Part shown: positions 8,482 to 15,657 of the stretch, piece after piece
Layout: the number at the start of each line of letters is the position of its first letter
Position numbering within the stretch: position 1 is the stretch's first letter
NCBI GenBank assembly: GCA_034658975.1
Contig: JAYEGJ010000184.1
Location: forward strand, 1 to 18,815
Direction: 5' to 3'
Length of the DNA: 18,815 nucleotides
Source: SZUA-217 sp034658975
GTDB taxonomy: Bacteria > Actinomycetota > Acidimicrobiia > Spongiisociales > ZC4RG35
Made by a program: the position numbers and the translations under genes
The notes under the pieces: model-generated
Database searches by the model: none
What the model was told of the DNA's origin: nothing
Seen by the model: only the letters and a program-made list of their open reading frames with translations

Positions 8482-9881
8482 CTGGCTCTCCTGGAGTATC
8501 GATTGCGAAGTATCACGGCGCCCGCATTGAGAATCAACAACATGATCAACAGGGCGAGGCTGGCCGCCGCGGCGAGGTTCTGCCACTCCTGCTGAGGAAG
8601 GGCAGTCCATTGGAAGATCTGAATCGGCAAGGCAGTGAACTTGGAGAACGGCCCGGTCGGGTCGGCGGTGATGAAGCTGGCGGCACCAACGAGGATGAGC
8701 GGCGCCGTTTCACCGATGGCCCTTGCCACGGCGAGGATCGTTCCGGTGAGGATGCCGGGCATGGCCAACGGGAGGACCTGGCTCCTCACCGTCTGCAACT
8801 TGGTGGCACCAACAGCCATACCCGCCTGGCGAAGTGAGTTGGGCACTGCCTTGAGCGCCTCTTGAGAACTGATGATGACGACCGGAAGGGTCAGGAGGCC
8901 AAGGGTCAGGCCGGCGGACAGCACCGTCCGTCCGTTGTCCGAATAGTCACCGAAGATCGACCCTGAAGTGATGGGCTCCAGGACACGAACCATGATCGCC
9001 AACCCGAGCATGCCGTAGATGATCGAGGGAACCCCGGCGAGGTTGTTGATGTTCGTCTGGATGAAGTCGTTGAGACGCGAAGGCCTGGCAAATTCCTCCA
9101 GGTACACGGCGGCTCCGACACCGACCGGAACTGCGAAGGCAACGGTGATGGCGACCAGCCAGATCGAGCCGAGGATTGCTGTGCGGATACCGGCTGTCTC
9201 CGGCGTTGCGCTCGCCGGAGTCTTGAGGAACGTCAGGTTCAGCCACGCCCGCCATTCGAACTGGACCTCGTCGAAGGTGTAGTCGGGGAACCGCTCCGGC
9301 GTTTCTGCGAACGCCGTGCTGATCTCCTCCTCGAAGGCCTCGGGGTTCAGCATCGACGGCACCATCTCGTAGGTGGCGATGACGTCGGGAACAACGATCC
9401 GCTCGTTGACCAACTGGAGAACGTTGGCGTGGTCGCGTGGTGCCGAATCACAGCCGGCCGGAGGCTCCTCCGACGAACAGACCTCGGCCCACTTCTGCTC
9501 GCCCTCGAACACCAGCTTGTCTTCGTAGAACCTCTGCTCGCGCTCGAGGCGCCGTCCGACGTTCCGCTCTATGCCACCGACGAGAACGCCGACCAACTCG
9601 TCGTAACTCAGATCCGAGAGGGAGATAACGGCCGGGTCATAGCCGAGGGATGCAACGACCTCCTCGGGCTCTATTTCGTTGACCATTGCCGTCAAGCCGA
9701 AGGAATCATTGATGATCGTATAGAGAAGAGTGACCAGGGCGAGAACCGCCATGATGAGCGCGAGAAGAAACGCCATCTGAACCATGCGCCCGCGGCGGGC
9801 TCGCTTGCCCAAGAGCTGCCGGTACTCCTGGTCATCCGGGAACAGGGTCTCGATGGGGCGATCGGGCGCTCCGACGCTCAT
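8478..9881 (-). CDS. pstA: Phosphate ABC transporter permease PstA with large extracytoplasmic insertion
   Basis: This is a channel subunit of the phosphate importer. The C-terminal half (about 235-460) is a normal transporter core, with NLAGVPSIIYGMLGLAI (280-296), SLRQAGMAVGATKLQT (EAA-type loop, 349-364) and RAIGETAPLILVGAASF. Unusually, about 175 residues (57-230) lie between TM1 (33-56) and TM2 (235-258). This region is mostly acidic and helical-looking, has Cys135 and Cys144, and should face outside. The total of 467 residues exceeds the usual 280-300. Some proteobacterial PstA proteins carry an N-terminal DUF3333 domain in the same place; I cannot say whether this one is related. AGGAG (9887-9891 on this strand) and an ATGA overlap with pstC support the start. 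Confidence 0.92.
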   Translation of the reverse strand: MSVGAPDRPIETLFPDDQEYRQLLGKRARRGRMVQMAFLLALIMAVLALVTLLYTIINDSFGLTAMVNEIEPEEVVASLGYDPAVISLSDLSYDELVGVLVGGIERNVGRRLEREQRFYEDKLVFEGEQKWAEVCSSEEPPAGCDSAPRDHANVLQLVNERIVVPDVIATYEMVPSMLNPEAFEEEISTAFAETPERFPDYTFDEVQFEWRAWLNLTFLKTPASATPETAGIRTAILGSIWLVAITVAFAVPVGVGAAVYLEEFARPSRLNDFIQTNINNLAGVPSIIYGMLGLAIMVRVLEPITSGSIFGDYSDNGRTVLSAGLTLGLLTLPVVIISSQEALKAVPNSLRQAGMAVGATKLQTVRSQVLPLAMPGILTGTILAVARAIGETAPLILVGAASFITADPTGPFSKFTALPIQIFQWTALPQQEWQNLAAAASLALLIMLLILNAGAVILRNRYSRRAS

Positions 9882-10837
9882 TCGTACTCCTGCCTGAAGC
9901 GCTTGACGATCCGGCGGCTGAGGGCGTTGAGGCCCAGCGTGATGAAGAAGAGAGTCAGACCTATGGCGAAGATCGAGTTGTAGTCGATGGTGTTGTAGCT
10001 GAGGTCGCCACTCGCCGTGACTGCGATGTACCCGGTCATCGTCTGTGCCGACTCGAACGGGCTGAGGATGTACCCGAAGAGGGCGTCCTCCCCGAAGATG
10101 AAGTTACGCGGTGCAGCGCCGGCCGCCAGTGTGACGACCATCGTCTCGCCAACTGCACGGGACATTGCGATGACCACCCCGGCGGCAATGCCGGAGAGGG
10201 CTGCCGGCACCACGATCTTGAGAGAGACCTCGAGCTTCGACGCGCCCAACCCGTACGCAGCCTGGCGAAGTGAATCGGGAACGGCCGACAGCGCATCTTC
10301 GGAAAGCGAGCTGATGAGCGGGATGATGAGGATTCCAACGACAATGCCCGCGGAGAGGACGTTGAAGAACCCCACGACATCCTGGCCGAAGATTGACCTG
10401 AGGATCGGAGTCACGAAAGTGATTGCGAAGAATCCGAACACAACCGTCGGGATCCCTACCAGAACCTCGAGAGCCGGCTTGAAGAATCCGCGAACCCGTG
10501 GGCTTGCGTATTCAGCAAGGTAGATCGCCGATGCCAGGCCTATCGGAATCGCCACCACCAGAGCGATGACGGTGATGATCATCGTGCCCAGAATCAGCGG
10601 CCAAATGCCAAACGAGCCCGCCTGAGGCTGCCAAAGCGTCTTGGTGAAGAAATCGACTATCGATACTTCTGGATCCTGGAAGAAGAGCAGGGACTCCTTG
10701 CCCAACTCATAGAGGATCCCGACCGTCGTCGCGATTGAGATCGCGCCGCACACGGCAAGAGTGACAAGGATCAGCCGCTCGACCGGGCGACGTCGCCCGG
10801 TGAGATCGAACTTGTTCCGGCTTACCGTGTCAGTCAT
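9878..10837 (-). CDS. pstC: Phosphate ABC transporter permease PstC
   Basis: This is the partner channel subunit of PstA. The 319 residues show TM1 near 22-42 and further segments at about 80-108, 125-148, 160-178, 212-235 and 287-305. Family motifs include LEVLVGIPTVVFGFFAITFV, SLRQAAYGLGASKLEV (EAA loop, 189-204) and SRAVGETMVVTLAAGA. I chose ATG at 10837 (MTDTVSRNKF), although no good ribosome-binding site is visible. The longer reading from 10906 would begin within a stem-loop. Its stop overlaps the pstA start by ATGA, and pstS lies 81 bases upstream. Confidence 0.92.
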   Translation of the reverse strand: MTDTVSRNKFDLTGRRRPVERLILVTLAVCGAISIATTVGILYELGKESLLFFQDPEVSIVDFFTKTLWQPQAGSFGIWPLILGTMIITVIALVVAIPIGLASAIYLAEYASPRVRGFFKPALEVLVGIPTVVFGFFAITFVTPILRSIFGQDVVGFFNVLSAGIVVGILIIPLISSLSEDALSAVPDSLRQAAYGLGASKLEVSLKIVVPAALSGIAAGVVIAMSRAVGETMVVTLAAGAAPRNFIFGEDALFGYILSPFESAQTMTGYIAVTASGDLSYNTIDYNSIFAIGLTLFFITLGLNALSRRIVKRFRQEYE

Positions 10838-10865
10838 TGAATGGTTGTCAACCGAGGTCAGAGAA

Positions 10866-10897
10866 CATGGATCTCGATCATGAGACCGAGATCCATG
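10866..10897 (-). terminator. Stem-loop between pstS and pstC, probable attenuator or processing hairpin
   Basis: Bases 10866-10876 and 10887-10897 are exact inverted repeats of 11 bases around a 10-base loop. They occupy the gap between the pstS stop (10919) and the pstC start (10837). There is only a weak T-rich stretch (TTCTC) on the downstream side. The position parallels the hairpin after the amino acid binding-protein gene and would let PstS be made in excess over the membrane subunits. That function is inferred. Confidence 0.6.
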
Positions 10898-10918
10898 CCT
10901 GCCCATGGGAGGGCACCG

Positions 10919-12013
10919 TTACCAGCCGGCGGCCGCCTTGATGTTGTCGGCCGCTTCCTGGAGACTGTCGTCGGGTGCGGGGAAGTACCCGACCCTGTCG
11001 ATCACGAGATTCACGTTGTTGAGGTAGTAGGCGATGAACTGAGCCACCTGTGGCTTCTCGGCCACGATCTGCTCGGCCGTGTACATGTACAGCGGTCGAG
11101 CGATCGGGTAGGTGCCTTCGTTTACGGAAGCTGGGCCCGGAGTCACGTACCCCTCGCCCTCTCCCGCGTCAATGGATACCGGGTTGAGCTTGTCGGCGTT
11201 CTGCTGAAAGAAGGCAAATCCGAAATAGCCGATGGCGCAGGAGGTCGACGTGTCCCCCTCGGTGCAGCCATCCTCGGCAACCCCCTGAACGGTGATGTTG
11301 TCGTCCTCACCCACGATGTTGGCGCCCGATTCGAGGATCGGTGGGGTTCCGTCGGCATCATCGACGTCAGGCCAGATCGTCTCGAAGAAGAAATCGAACG
11401 TGCCCGAATCCGCTCCCGGCGAGTATGTCTCGAGTGGGTGGGCGGGGAAGTCGGGATTGACGTCGGCCCAGGTCGACCCGGCCGGCAGCGAGAAGGCAAT
11501 GCCGATCTCTTCGAAGGTCAATTCGGTGGCGAAGGTGTTGTTTTTGCTGACGACCAACGAGAGAGCGTCGGTGCCGATACGGATCGGAATGATTGTGCGG
11601 CCGATTCCTTCGCAGGACGCCACCTCCTCGTCCTTGATGGGACGACTGGCGTTCGAGATATCAGATGCACCTTCGACACAGAAGCGTTCGAATCCGCCAC
11701 CCGACCCGATGCTGTCGATGGCGTAGCCGGGGCCACCCTCGTCCTCCCACTTGGCCATCACGACCGTTGACAACGGGAAGACCGTCGACGACCCGGCGAT
11801 GCCGATGTCGCCGCTGGTGGCATCGAGAGGATCGATCAGGGGAAGACCCCACTCGGATTCTTCACCACCACCGGCAGTGGCGCCGGGCGCCTGCGTGGTC
11901 TCCGGTGTCTCGGTGGTGGCCGCTCCTTCCTCGTCTGACGACGAACACGCCGCCAGCACGAGAGCGAGGACGGCGACGAGCGCAAAAGCCCTCAGAAATC
12001 GGGACTTCTTCAT
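10919..12013 (-). CDS. pstS: Phosphate-binding lipoprotein PstS
   Basis: This is the extracytoplasmic phosphate receptor that feeds PstC-PstA. The signal sequence ends in a lipobox (LVLAAC), so Cys23 is lipidated. A Thr/Glu/Ala-rich linker (24-55) follows before the folded domain. Phosphate-contact loops are recognisable: AGSSTVFP (73-80), SIGSGGGFERF (101-111), SDISNASRPI (117-126) and SPGADSGTFDFF. At 364 residues the length is normal. AAGGAG (12024-12029 on this strand) sets the start. As first gene of the operon it lies just downstream of a candidate PHO box and promoter, and a hairpin separates it from pstC. Confidence 0.95.
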   Translation of the reverse strand: MKKSRFLRAFALVAVLALVLAACSSSDEEGAATTETPETTQAPGATAGGGEESEWGLPLIDPLDATSGDIGIAGSSTVFPLSTVVMAKWEDEGGPGYAIDSIGSGGGFERFCVEGASDISNASRPIKDEEVASCEGIGRTIIPIRIGTDALSLVVSKNNTFATELTFEEIGIAFSLPAGSTWADVNPDFPAHPLETYSPGADSGTFDFFFETIWPDVDDADGTPPILESGANIVGEDDNITVQGVAEDGCTEGDTSTSCAIGYFGFAFFQQNADKLNPVSIDAGEGEGYVTPGPASVNEGTYPIARPLYMYTAEQIVAEKPQVAQFIAYYLNNVNLVIDRVGYFPAPDDSLQEAADNIKAAAGW

Positions 12014-12083
12014 ACTTGACTTGCTCCTTTTCGGATAGTTCGAATCGCACGGATCTCCTCAAAGATCCCCAACGACGCGCGAA

Positions 12084-12127
12084 AAGGTATGGAGCGCGGT
12101 TAACCCGTCGGCAATGTGATGGTTAAC
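12084..12127 (-). promoter_or_regulatory. Candidate PHO box and -10 element of the pst operon
   Basis: On the minus strand GTTAACC occurs at 12127-12121 and again at 12104-12098, with CATTGCC at 12116-12110 between them. The repeat offsets of 11 and 12 bases suit a PhoB/PhoP-type dimer binding one face of the helix, and GTTAACC is one base from the actinobacterial GTTCACC unit. Eight bases further on is TACCTT (12089-12084), a TANNNT-type -10, so the repeats sit where a -35 element would be. The leader would be about 60 bases and contains a small hairpin (12051-12068). GGTTAACC is also palindromic by itself, so another factor could bind here. Confidence 0.5.
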
Positions 12128-12174
12128 GGGAGATGAACTCTCCCGAAGCCCTATCGGGGGCTGAGACCCCCGAT
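12127..12174 (-). terminator. Two stem-loops at the end of the TetR gene
   Basis: ATCGGGGG and CCCCCGAT (12153-12160 and 12167-12174) form an 8-bp stem across the end of the tetR coding region. CGGGAGA and TCTCCCG (12127-12133 and 12139-12145) form a second 7-bp stem just after it. Neither has a long T run. They would end or insulate the tetR transcript before the pstS promoter, and the second touches the upstream PHO-box-like repeat. Confidence 0.5.
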
Positions 12175-12762
12175 GAGGAACCCCTTGAGGCCGGCGGTTA
12201 TCGACTCGACGTTTTTGGGGTCCGAGCCCGTGTCGATGAGGACACGCGCGGCCGACATGATCGTATCTTGAATCAGGCGCCCGGCCAGCATTGGCGGCAT
12301 CTCCGCGAAGATGCCCTCGCGGACACCTCTCATGTAGAGCCCGGCCATCTCCGACGACAATTCCTCATGACTGTCCTTGATCCGGTCCTGCGCCTCGAGT
12401 CCCATTCGGCCAACTTCTTGGTGGAGGATCACGCCGTACACGCGGTCGGTCGCCACGAATTCCACCGTCTTGATTGCCAACTCGATGAGGCGATCGGCCG
12501 TCCCCAGATTCTTGGGGACCGAATTGATCACGTCGTTCAAGACACCGGGCAGCTCTTCCTCCACCAGGGAGGCGATGACATCGTCTCGATCTGAGAAGTA
12601 GTCGTAGAACGTGGTCCGCCCTACCCCCGCGGCAAGAGCAACCTCACCCAACGAGATCTCGGCCGTCCCCACCTCGTCGATCAGATCCTTGGCCGCGGCT
12701 AGGAGGGCGCGGCGCGTCAGGGCCTTGTGTTCGTCGATACTGGCGGCCCGGATGCGGGGCAT
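12151..12762 (-). CDS. TetR-family transcriptional regulator
   Basis: This is a one-component repressor of 203 residues. An N-terminal helix-turn-helix domain (about 14-62) contains the family pattern SLGEVALAAGVGRTTFYDYFSDRDDV. The rest is the all-helical ligand and dimer domain, with no recognisable ligand signature. It is transcribed away from the membrane-protein gene starting at 12848, leaving an 85-base shared promoter region, so control of that neighbour or of itself is the simplest guess. ATG 12762 has no clear ribosome-binding site. It is on the same strand as the pst operon but is separated from it by two hairpins and a promoter, so a Pho role is not implied. Confidence 0.88.
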   Translation of the reverse strand: MPRIRAASIDEHKALTRRALLAAAKDLIDEVGTAEISLGEVALAAGVGRTTFYDYFSDRDDVIASLVEEELPGVLNDVINSVPKNLGTADRLIELAIKTVEFVATDRVYGVILHQEVGRMGLEAQDRIKDSHEELSSEMAGLYMRGVREGIFAEMPPMLAGRLIQDTIMSAARVLIDTGSDPKNVESITAGLKGFLIGGLSPR

Positions 12763-12798
12763 CGGGGAAGGCTACTCCCAAAGCGTCGCTGGTGAATG

Positions 12799-12828
12799 CC
12801 GACAAAGGGTTGAGCCGATGCCTAGATT
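12799..12828 (+). promoter_or_regulatory. Weak promoter candidate for the membrane-protein gene
   Basis: CCGACA (12799-12804) and TAGATT (12823-12828) resemble -35 and -10 elements with an 18-base spacer. Transcription would start near 12835, immediately before the AGGAGG ribosome-binding site at 12837-12842. The match to the -35 consensus is only four of six. Confidence 0.3.
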
Positions 12829-12847
12829 CGCCGGACAGGAGGTAGAG

Positions 12848-13843
12848 ATGCCAGAAGAACAGACTGTCCCGACACACACCGAGGTCCGCCGCGCGCGAGC
12901 CAGGCCACTCACAGGTGCCATCCTTGGAATCCTCATCGGCCTGGCCGTTGCGGTCGTCCTCCAGCAGCAAGGGATCTGGCCACTGGACAAGATTCTGGTA
13001 TTCCTACTGCCGGCTGCTACCGGAGTGATCGGCCTCGTCCTGACCAGCGTCAGCCGCGCAGCCGCTCCTGGTCCGATGATTCTCGCATTCATCATTCTCA
13101 TTCCCATGGCCGCGTGGGGCGCCACCGGGTTGAGCACCACCAATGAGGTCGGCGTGCTCAACGGTGGTTGCGAGGTCTTTGCCGTCTCCGACATGGACGA
13201 CACCGTCGTGACCGACACCAGCAAGCAGGATCCGTTCGAAATCGACCCCAACGGGGGCCTGACGTGGGTCGCCACCTCACCAGTCGTCTTCGACGACTAC
13301 CCCTGGAAGATCTGGGTGGAGATCGGAGGAGCGAGAATCACCCTCGACTCAGAGGAGGCTCAAGACAATGACGCCGGCAGCCAGGTCAACGACGGCGACG
13401 TGGCCAATGTCGAGGCCTATGCGGCCGAACGTGGCATCGACATCTCACAATTGCGAGGTGTCTACAAGGTCGGTGGTGATGCAGCGAACACATGCGACGG
13501 ATTCGGTTTCGTCAAGCTGATAGCCGACCCATTGGAGACAATCCTCGCCAAGATCGCCGCCGGTCTTGCGGTTCTGCTCACGCTCATCCTCTTGGTAATC
13601 GCCTTCACCGGTCGGACCCGTCCGGTGGCCGTCCCCGACACGGCCGACGGGATCGACGGCGACCTCGGAAGCGACGTGTCCGGTCCGGCGAACGGCTCCG
13701 GCGCCGCAGGTGCTGCCGGGGCCGTTGGTGCGGCCGGAGCTGCAAGTGCAACCGCCGTTGGCGACGAGAACGGTGCCGACTCCGACGAACCGGGTGATGA
13801 CGAAGGGCCCGGCGACTCTGATGAGGATGGTGACGCACAGTGA
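12848..13843 (+). CDS. Unrecognised four-segment membrane protein with Ala/Gly and acidic C-terminal tail
   Basis: I do not recognise this 331-residue protein. Three hydrophobic segments lie near the N-terminus (about 21-40, 47-67 and 76-95). A soluble region of about 130 residues (96-228) follows, with two cysteines (108 and 216) and the pattern DPFEIDPNGGLTWVATSP. A fourth segment comes next (232-254). The tail (255-331) is first Ala/Gly-rich, then strongly acidic. With an inside N-terminus (basic RRARARP before TM1), the soluble region would be outside, where a disulfide is possible, and the tail inside. The start is set by AGGAGG (12837-12842) five bases before ATG; an earlier reading from 12611 would overlap tetR and is not credible. 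It lies divergent to the TetR gene and is a candidate target of it. Confidence 0.85.
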   Translation: MPEEQTVPTHTEVRRARARPLTGAILGILIGLAVAVVLQQQGIWPLDKILVFLLPAATGVIGLVLTSVSRAAAPGPMILAFIILIPMAAWGATGLSTTNEVGVLNGGCEVFAVSDMDDTVVTDTSKQDPFEIDPNGGLTWVATSPVVFDDYPWKIWVEIGGARITLDSEEAQDNDAGSQVNDGDVANVEAYAAERGIDISQLRGVYKVGGDAANTCDGFGFVKLIADPLETILAKIAAGLAVLLTLILLVIAFTGRTRPVAVPDTADGIDGDLGSDVSGPANGSGAAGAAGAVGAAGAASATAVGDENGADSDEPGDDEGPGDSDEDGDAQ

Positions 13844-13923
13844 GTGGTGATGACTGGTCGTTCGAGATGAGTGACATGCATTGTTCAGCGGGCTCCAAGT
13901 AGCCACCTCGTTTTGTCAGGACC

Positions 13924-13954
13924 GGGTCACACCGCGAGACTTGCGGTGTGACCC
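13924..13954 (+). promoter_or_regulatory. Perfect 12-bp stem-loop overlapping the whiB start
   Basis: Bases 13924-13935 and 13943-13954 are exact inverted repeats (GGGTCACACCGC and its complement) around a seven-base loop. The likely whiB GTG start (13948) is inside the downstream arm. It could terminate the upstream membrane-protein transcript (stop at 13843), hide the start codon in RNA, or be a DNA operator. No T run follows the stem, so a simple terminator is not obvious. Confidence 0.55.
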
Positions 13955-14232
13955 GAGGTTCTCTCAGCCTTACAACCGATCTGGTTACTGACTGGAAGGA
14001 ACGCGCTGCCTGCGCGGGGTATCCGAACGGCCTCTTCTTTCCGGGTCCCGACTCCAACTTCGCTTCTGTGGAGAAGGCCCGAGCAATCTGTCGCTCGTGC
14101 CCCGTCGCCAACGAGTGTCTGGAGTACGCCTTCCAGGCCAACCAACGCTCAGGTATGTGGGGAGGCACCACCGAAGATGAGCGCAAGTCGCTTCGTCGCA
14201 AGTGGCTCGCCGCCCGTCGTCGGAGCGCTTAG
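13948..14232 (+). CDS. WhiB-family iron-sulfur transcriptional regulator
   Basis: WhiB-like proteins are small actinobacterial regulators that hold a redox- or NO-sensitive 4Fe-4S cluster and act with the sigma factor. The 94 residues show the four cluster cysteines, Cys22, Cys48, Cys51 and Cys57, in the CxxC-x5-C arrangement (CRSCPVANEC). The beta-turn motif GMWGGTTEDER (69-79) and a basic C-terminal tail (RRKWLAARRRSA) for DNA contact follow. No ATG exists in frame. GTG 13948 is the only usual start before the conserved domain, and an upstream stop at 13900 limits alternatives. It has no ribosome-binding site, so a leaderless message is possible. I cannot assign it to a numbered WhiB class. 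Confidence 0.9.
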   Translation: MTRGSLSLTTDLVTDWKERAACAGYPNGLFFPGPDSNFASVEKARAICRSCPVANECLEYAFQANQRSGMWGGTTEDERKSLRRKWLAARRRSA

Positions 14233-14331
14233 GAGTCTGCTGAGTAACACCATTGTCCGGACGCCGGTTGCAATCCGCTCCCGGTGGGAGTCAACTGTGC
14301 GCAACAGATCCGCTCACGAAACGGGCATTAG

Positions 14332-15657
14332 ATGAGCAAGCAGGCCGATTACGTACTCAGGACAGTCGAGGAGCGAGGCATTCGCTTCGTCCGGCTGTGG
14401 TTCACCGACGTTCAGGGATTTCTCAAGTCTGTCTCGATCAGCCCGGCCGAGCTCGAAGTTGCCTTCGAGGAAGGAATGACCTTCGACGGGTCGTCCATCG
14501 ACGGATATGCCCGTGTGCAGGAAGCCGACATGCTGGCCAAGCCGGATCCATCGACGTTTGCCGTCCTCCCCTGGCGGTCCGAGGAACAAGTGGCACGCAT
14601 GTTCTGCGACATCTACACACCCGAGGGAGAGCCGTTCTCCGGTGACCCAAGGGTGGTTCTGAAGCGGAACCTGGAACGGGCGTCGGAGATGGGCTACACC
14701 TTCTACGCGGCGCCGGAATTGGAGTTCTTCTACTTCGAGGACTCGGGCCCCCATCCAAAGGTCCTGGACCACGGTGGATACTTCGACCTCACTCCGCTGG
14801 ACGTCGCGCAGGAGTATCGACGCAAGACGATCAATGCGCTCGAGCAATTGGGTATCCCGATCGAGCACTCCCACCATGAGGTGGCGCCGAGCCAGCACGA
14901 GATCATCGCCCGTTACACAGATGCCCTCACGATGGCCGACAACATCATGACGTCGCGGCTCACGGTCAAGGAAGTGGCCCTTCAGAGCGGGATCTATGCC
15001 ACTTTCATGCCCAAGCCCCTCGAGGACTTCGACGGCTCGGGCATGCATCTCCACCTCTCATTGTTCGAGGGTGATGTCAACGCCTTCCACGAGCCAGGCA
15101 CTCAGGGCGGGCTCTCCAAGGTGGGTCAGGCCTTCATCGCCGGCGTCCTCAGGCACGCCGCCGAGTTGACCGCGGTGACCAACCAATGGGTCAACTCCTA
15201 CAAGCGGCTGGTCAGCGGCTTCGACGCCCCGGTCCACATCTCGTGGGCACGCAACAACCAGTCGGCGCTGGTGAGGGTTCCCTCGGTGAAGAAGGGCAAG
15301 CCGTCATCCGTGAGAGTGGAATACCGGGCGGCCGACGCCGCCTGCAATCCCTACCTGGCGCTGTCGGTGATCCTCGCTGCCGGGCTGGAGGGGATTCGCG
15401 AGGGTTACGACCTTCCCCCCGAGGTGACTGGCGATGTGAAACGCCTGACCGACGCCGAGAGGAAGGCCGCCGGAGCCAAGCGCCTCCCCGATACCCTTTC
15501 CGAGGCACTTGATCTGATGGAGGGTTCGGACCTCGTGGCCGATGCGCTCGGCGAGCACGTTTTCGACTGGTTCCTGCGCAACAAGCGGGACGAGTGGGAC
15601 AAGTACCAGCACCACGTGTCGCGGTTCGAGCTCGACACCTACCTGCCGATATTGTGA
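14332..15657 (+). CDS. glnA: Type I glutamine synthetase, GlnA2-like
   Basis: The family ligates ammonia to glutamate using ATP. The 441 residues contain the expected elements: FDGSSI (51-56), metal-binding PELEFF (128-133), SHHEVAPSQHE (180-190), the ATP-site TFMPKP (224-229), GSGMHLH (235-241) and a NNQSALVRVP segment. From memory of the family it resembles Mycobacterium tuberculosis GlnA2 from the N-terminus on (ERGIRFVRLWFTDVQGFLKS). The GSI-alpha-type C-terminal spacing suggests it is not controlled by adenylylation; a YDLPPE string (359-364) lies upstream of the place where the modified Tyr would be. Streptomyces GlnA2 has been reported to glutamylate polyamines, so true glutamine synthesis should not be assumed. 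Its stop overlaps the GlnR-like gene start (GTGA). Confidence 0.93.
   Translation: MSKQADYVLRTVEERGIRFVRLWFTDVQGFLKSVSISPAELEVAFEEGMTFDGSSIDGYARVQEADMLAKPDPSTFAVLPWRSEEQVARMFCDIYTPEGEPFSGDPRVVLKRNLERASEMGYTFYAAPELEFFYFEDSGPHPKVLDHGGYFDLTPLDVAQEYRRKTINALEQLGIPIEHSHHEVAPSQHEIIARYTDALTMADNIMTSRLTVKEVALQSGIYATFMPKPLEDFDGSGMHLHLSLFEGDVNAFHEPGTQGGLSKVGQAFIAGVLRHAAELTAVTNQWVNSYKRLVSGFDAPVHISWARNNQSALVRVPSVKKGKPSSVRVEYRAADAACNPYLALSVILAAGLEGIREGYDLPPEVTGDVKRLTDAERKAAGAKRLPDTLSEALDLMEGSDLVADALGEHVFDWFLRNKRDEWDKYQHHVSRFELDTYLPIL

Noticed and set aside
11862..12062. A possible leader ORF starting upstream of pstS (for example GTG at about 12050 after GAGGAG) and overlapping it out of frame
   Set aside because: It runs far into pstS with no conserved character, and the pstS start has its own good ribosome-binding site.
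14244..14322. GlnR-box-like pieces (GTAAC at 14244-14248, GAAAC at 14318-14322) upstream of glnA
   Set aside because: They are not spaced as the GTNAC-N6-GNAAC pair, so each is a chance pentamer on present evidence.
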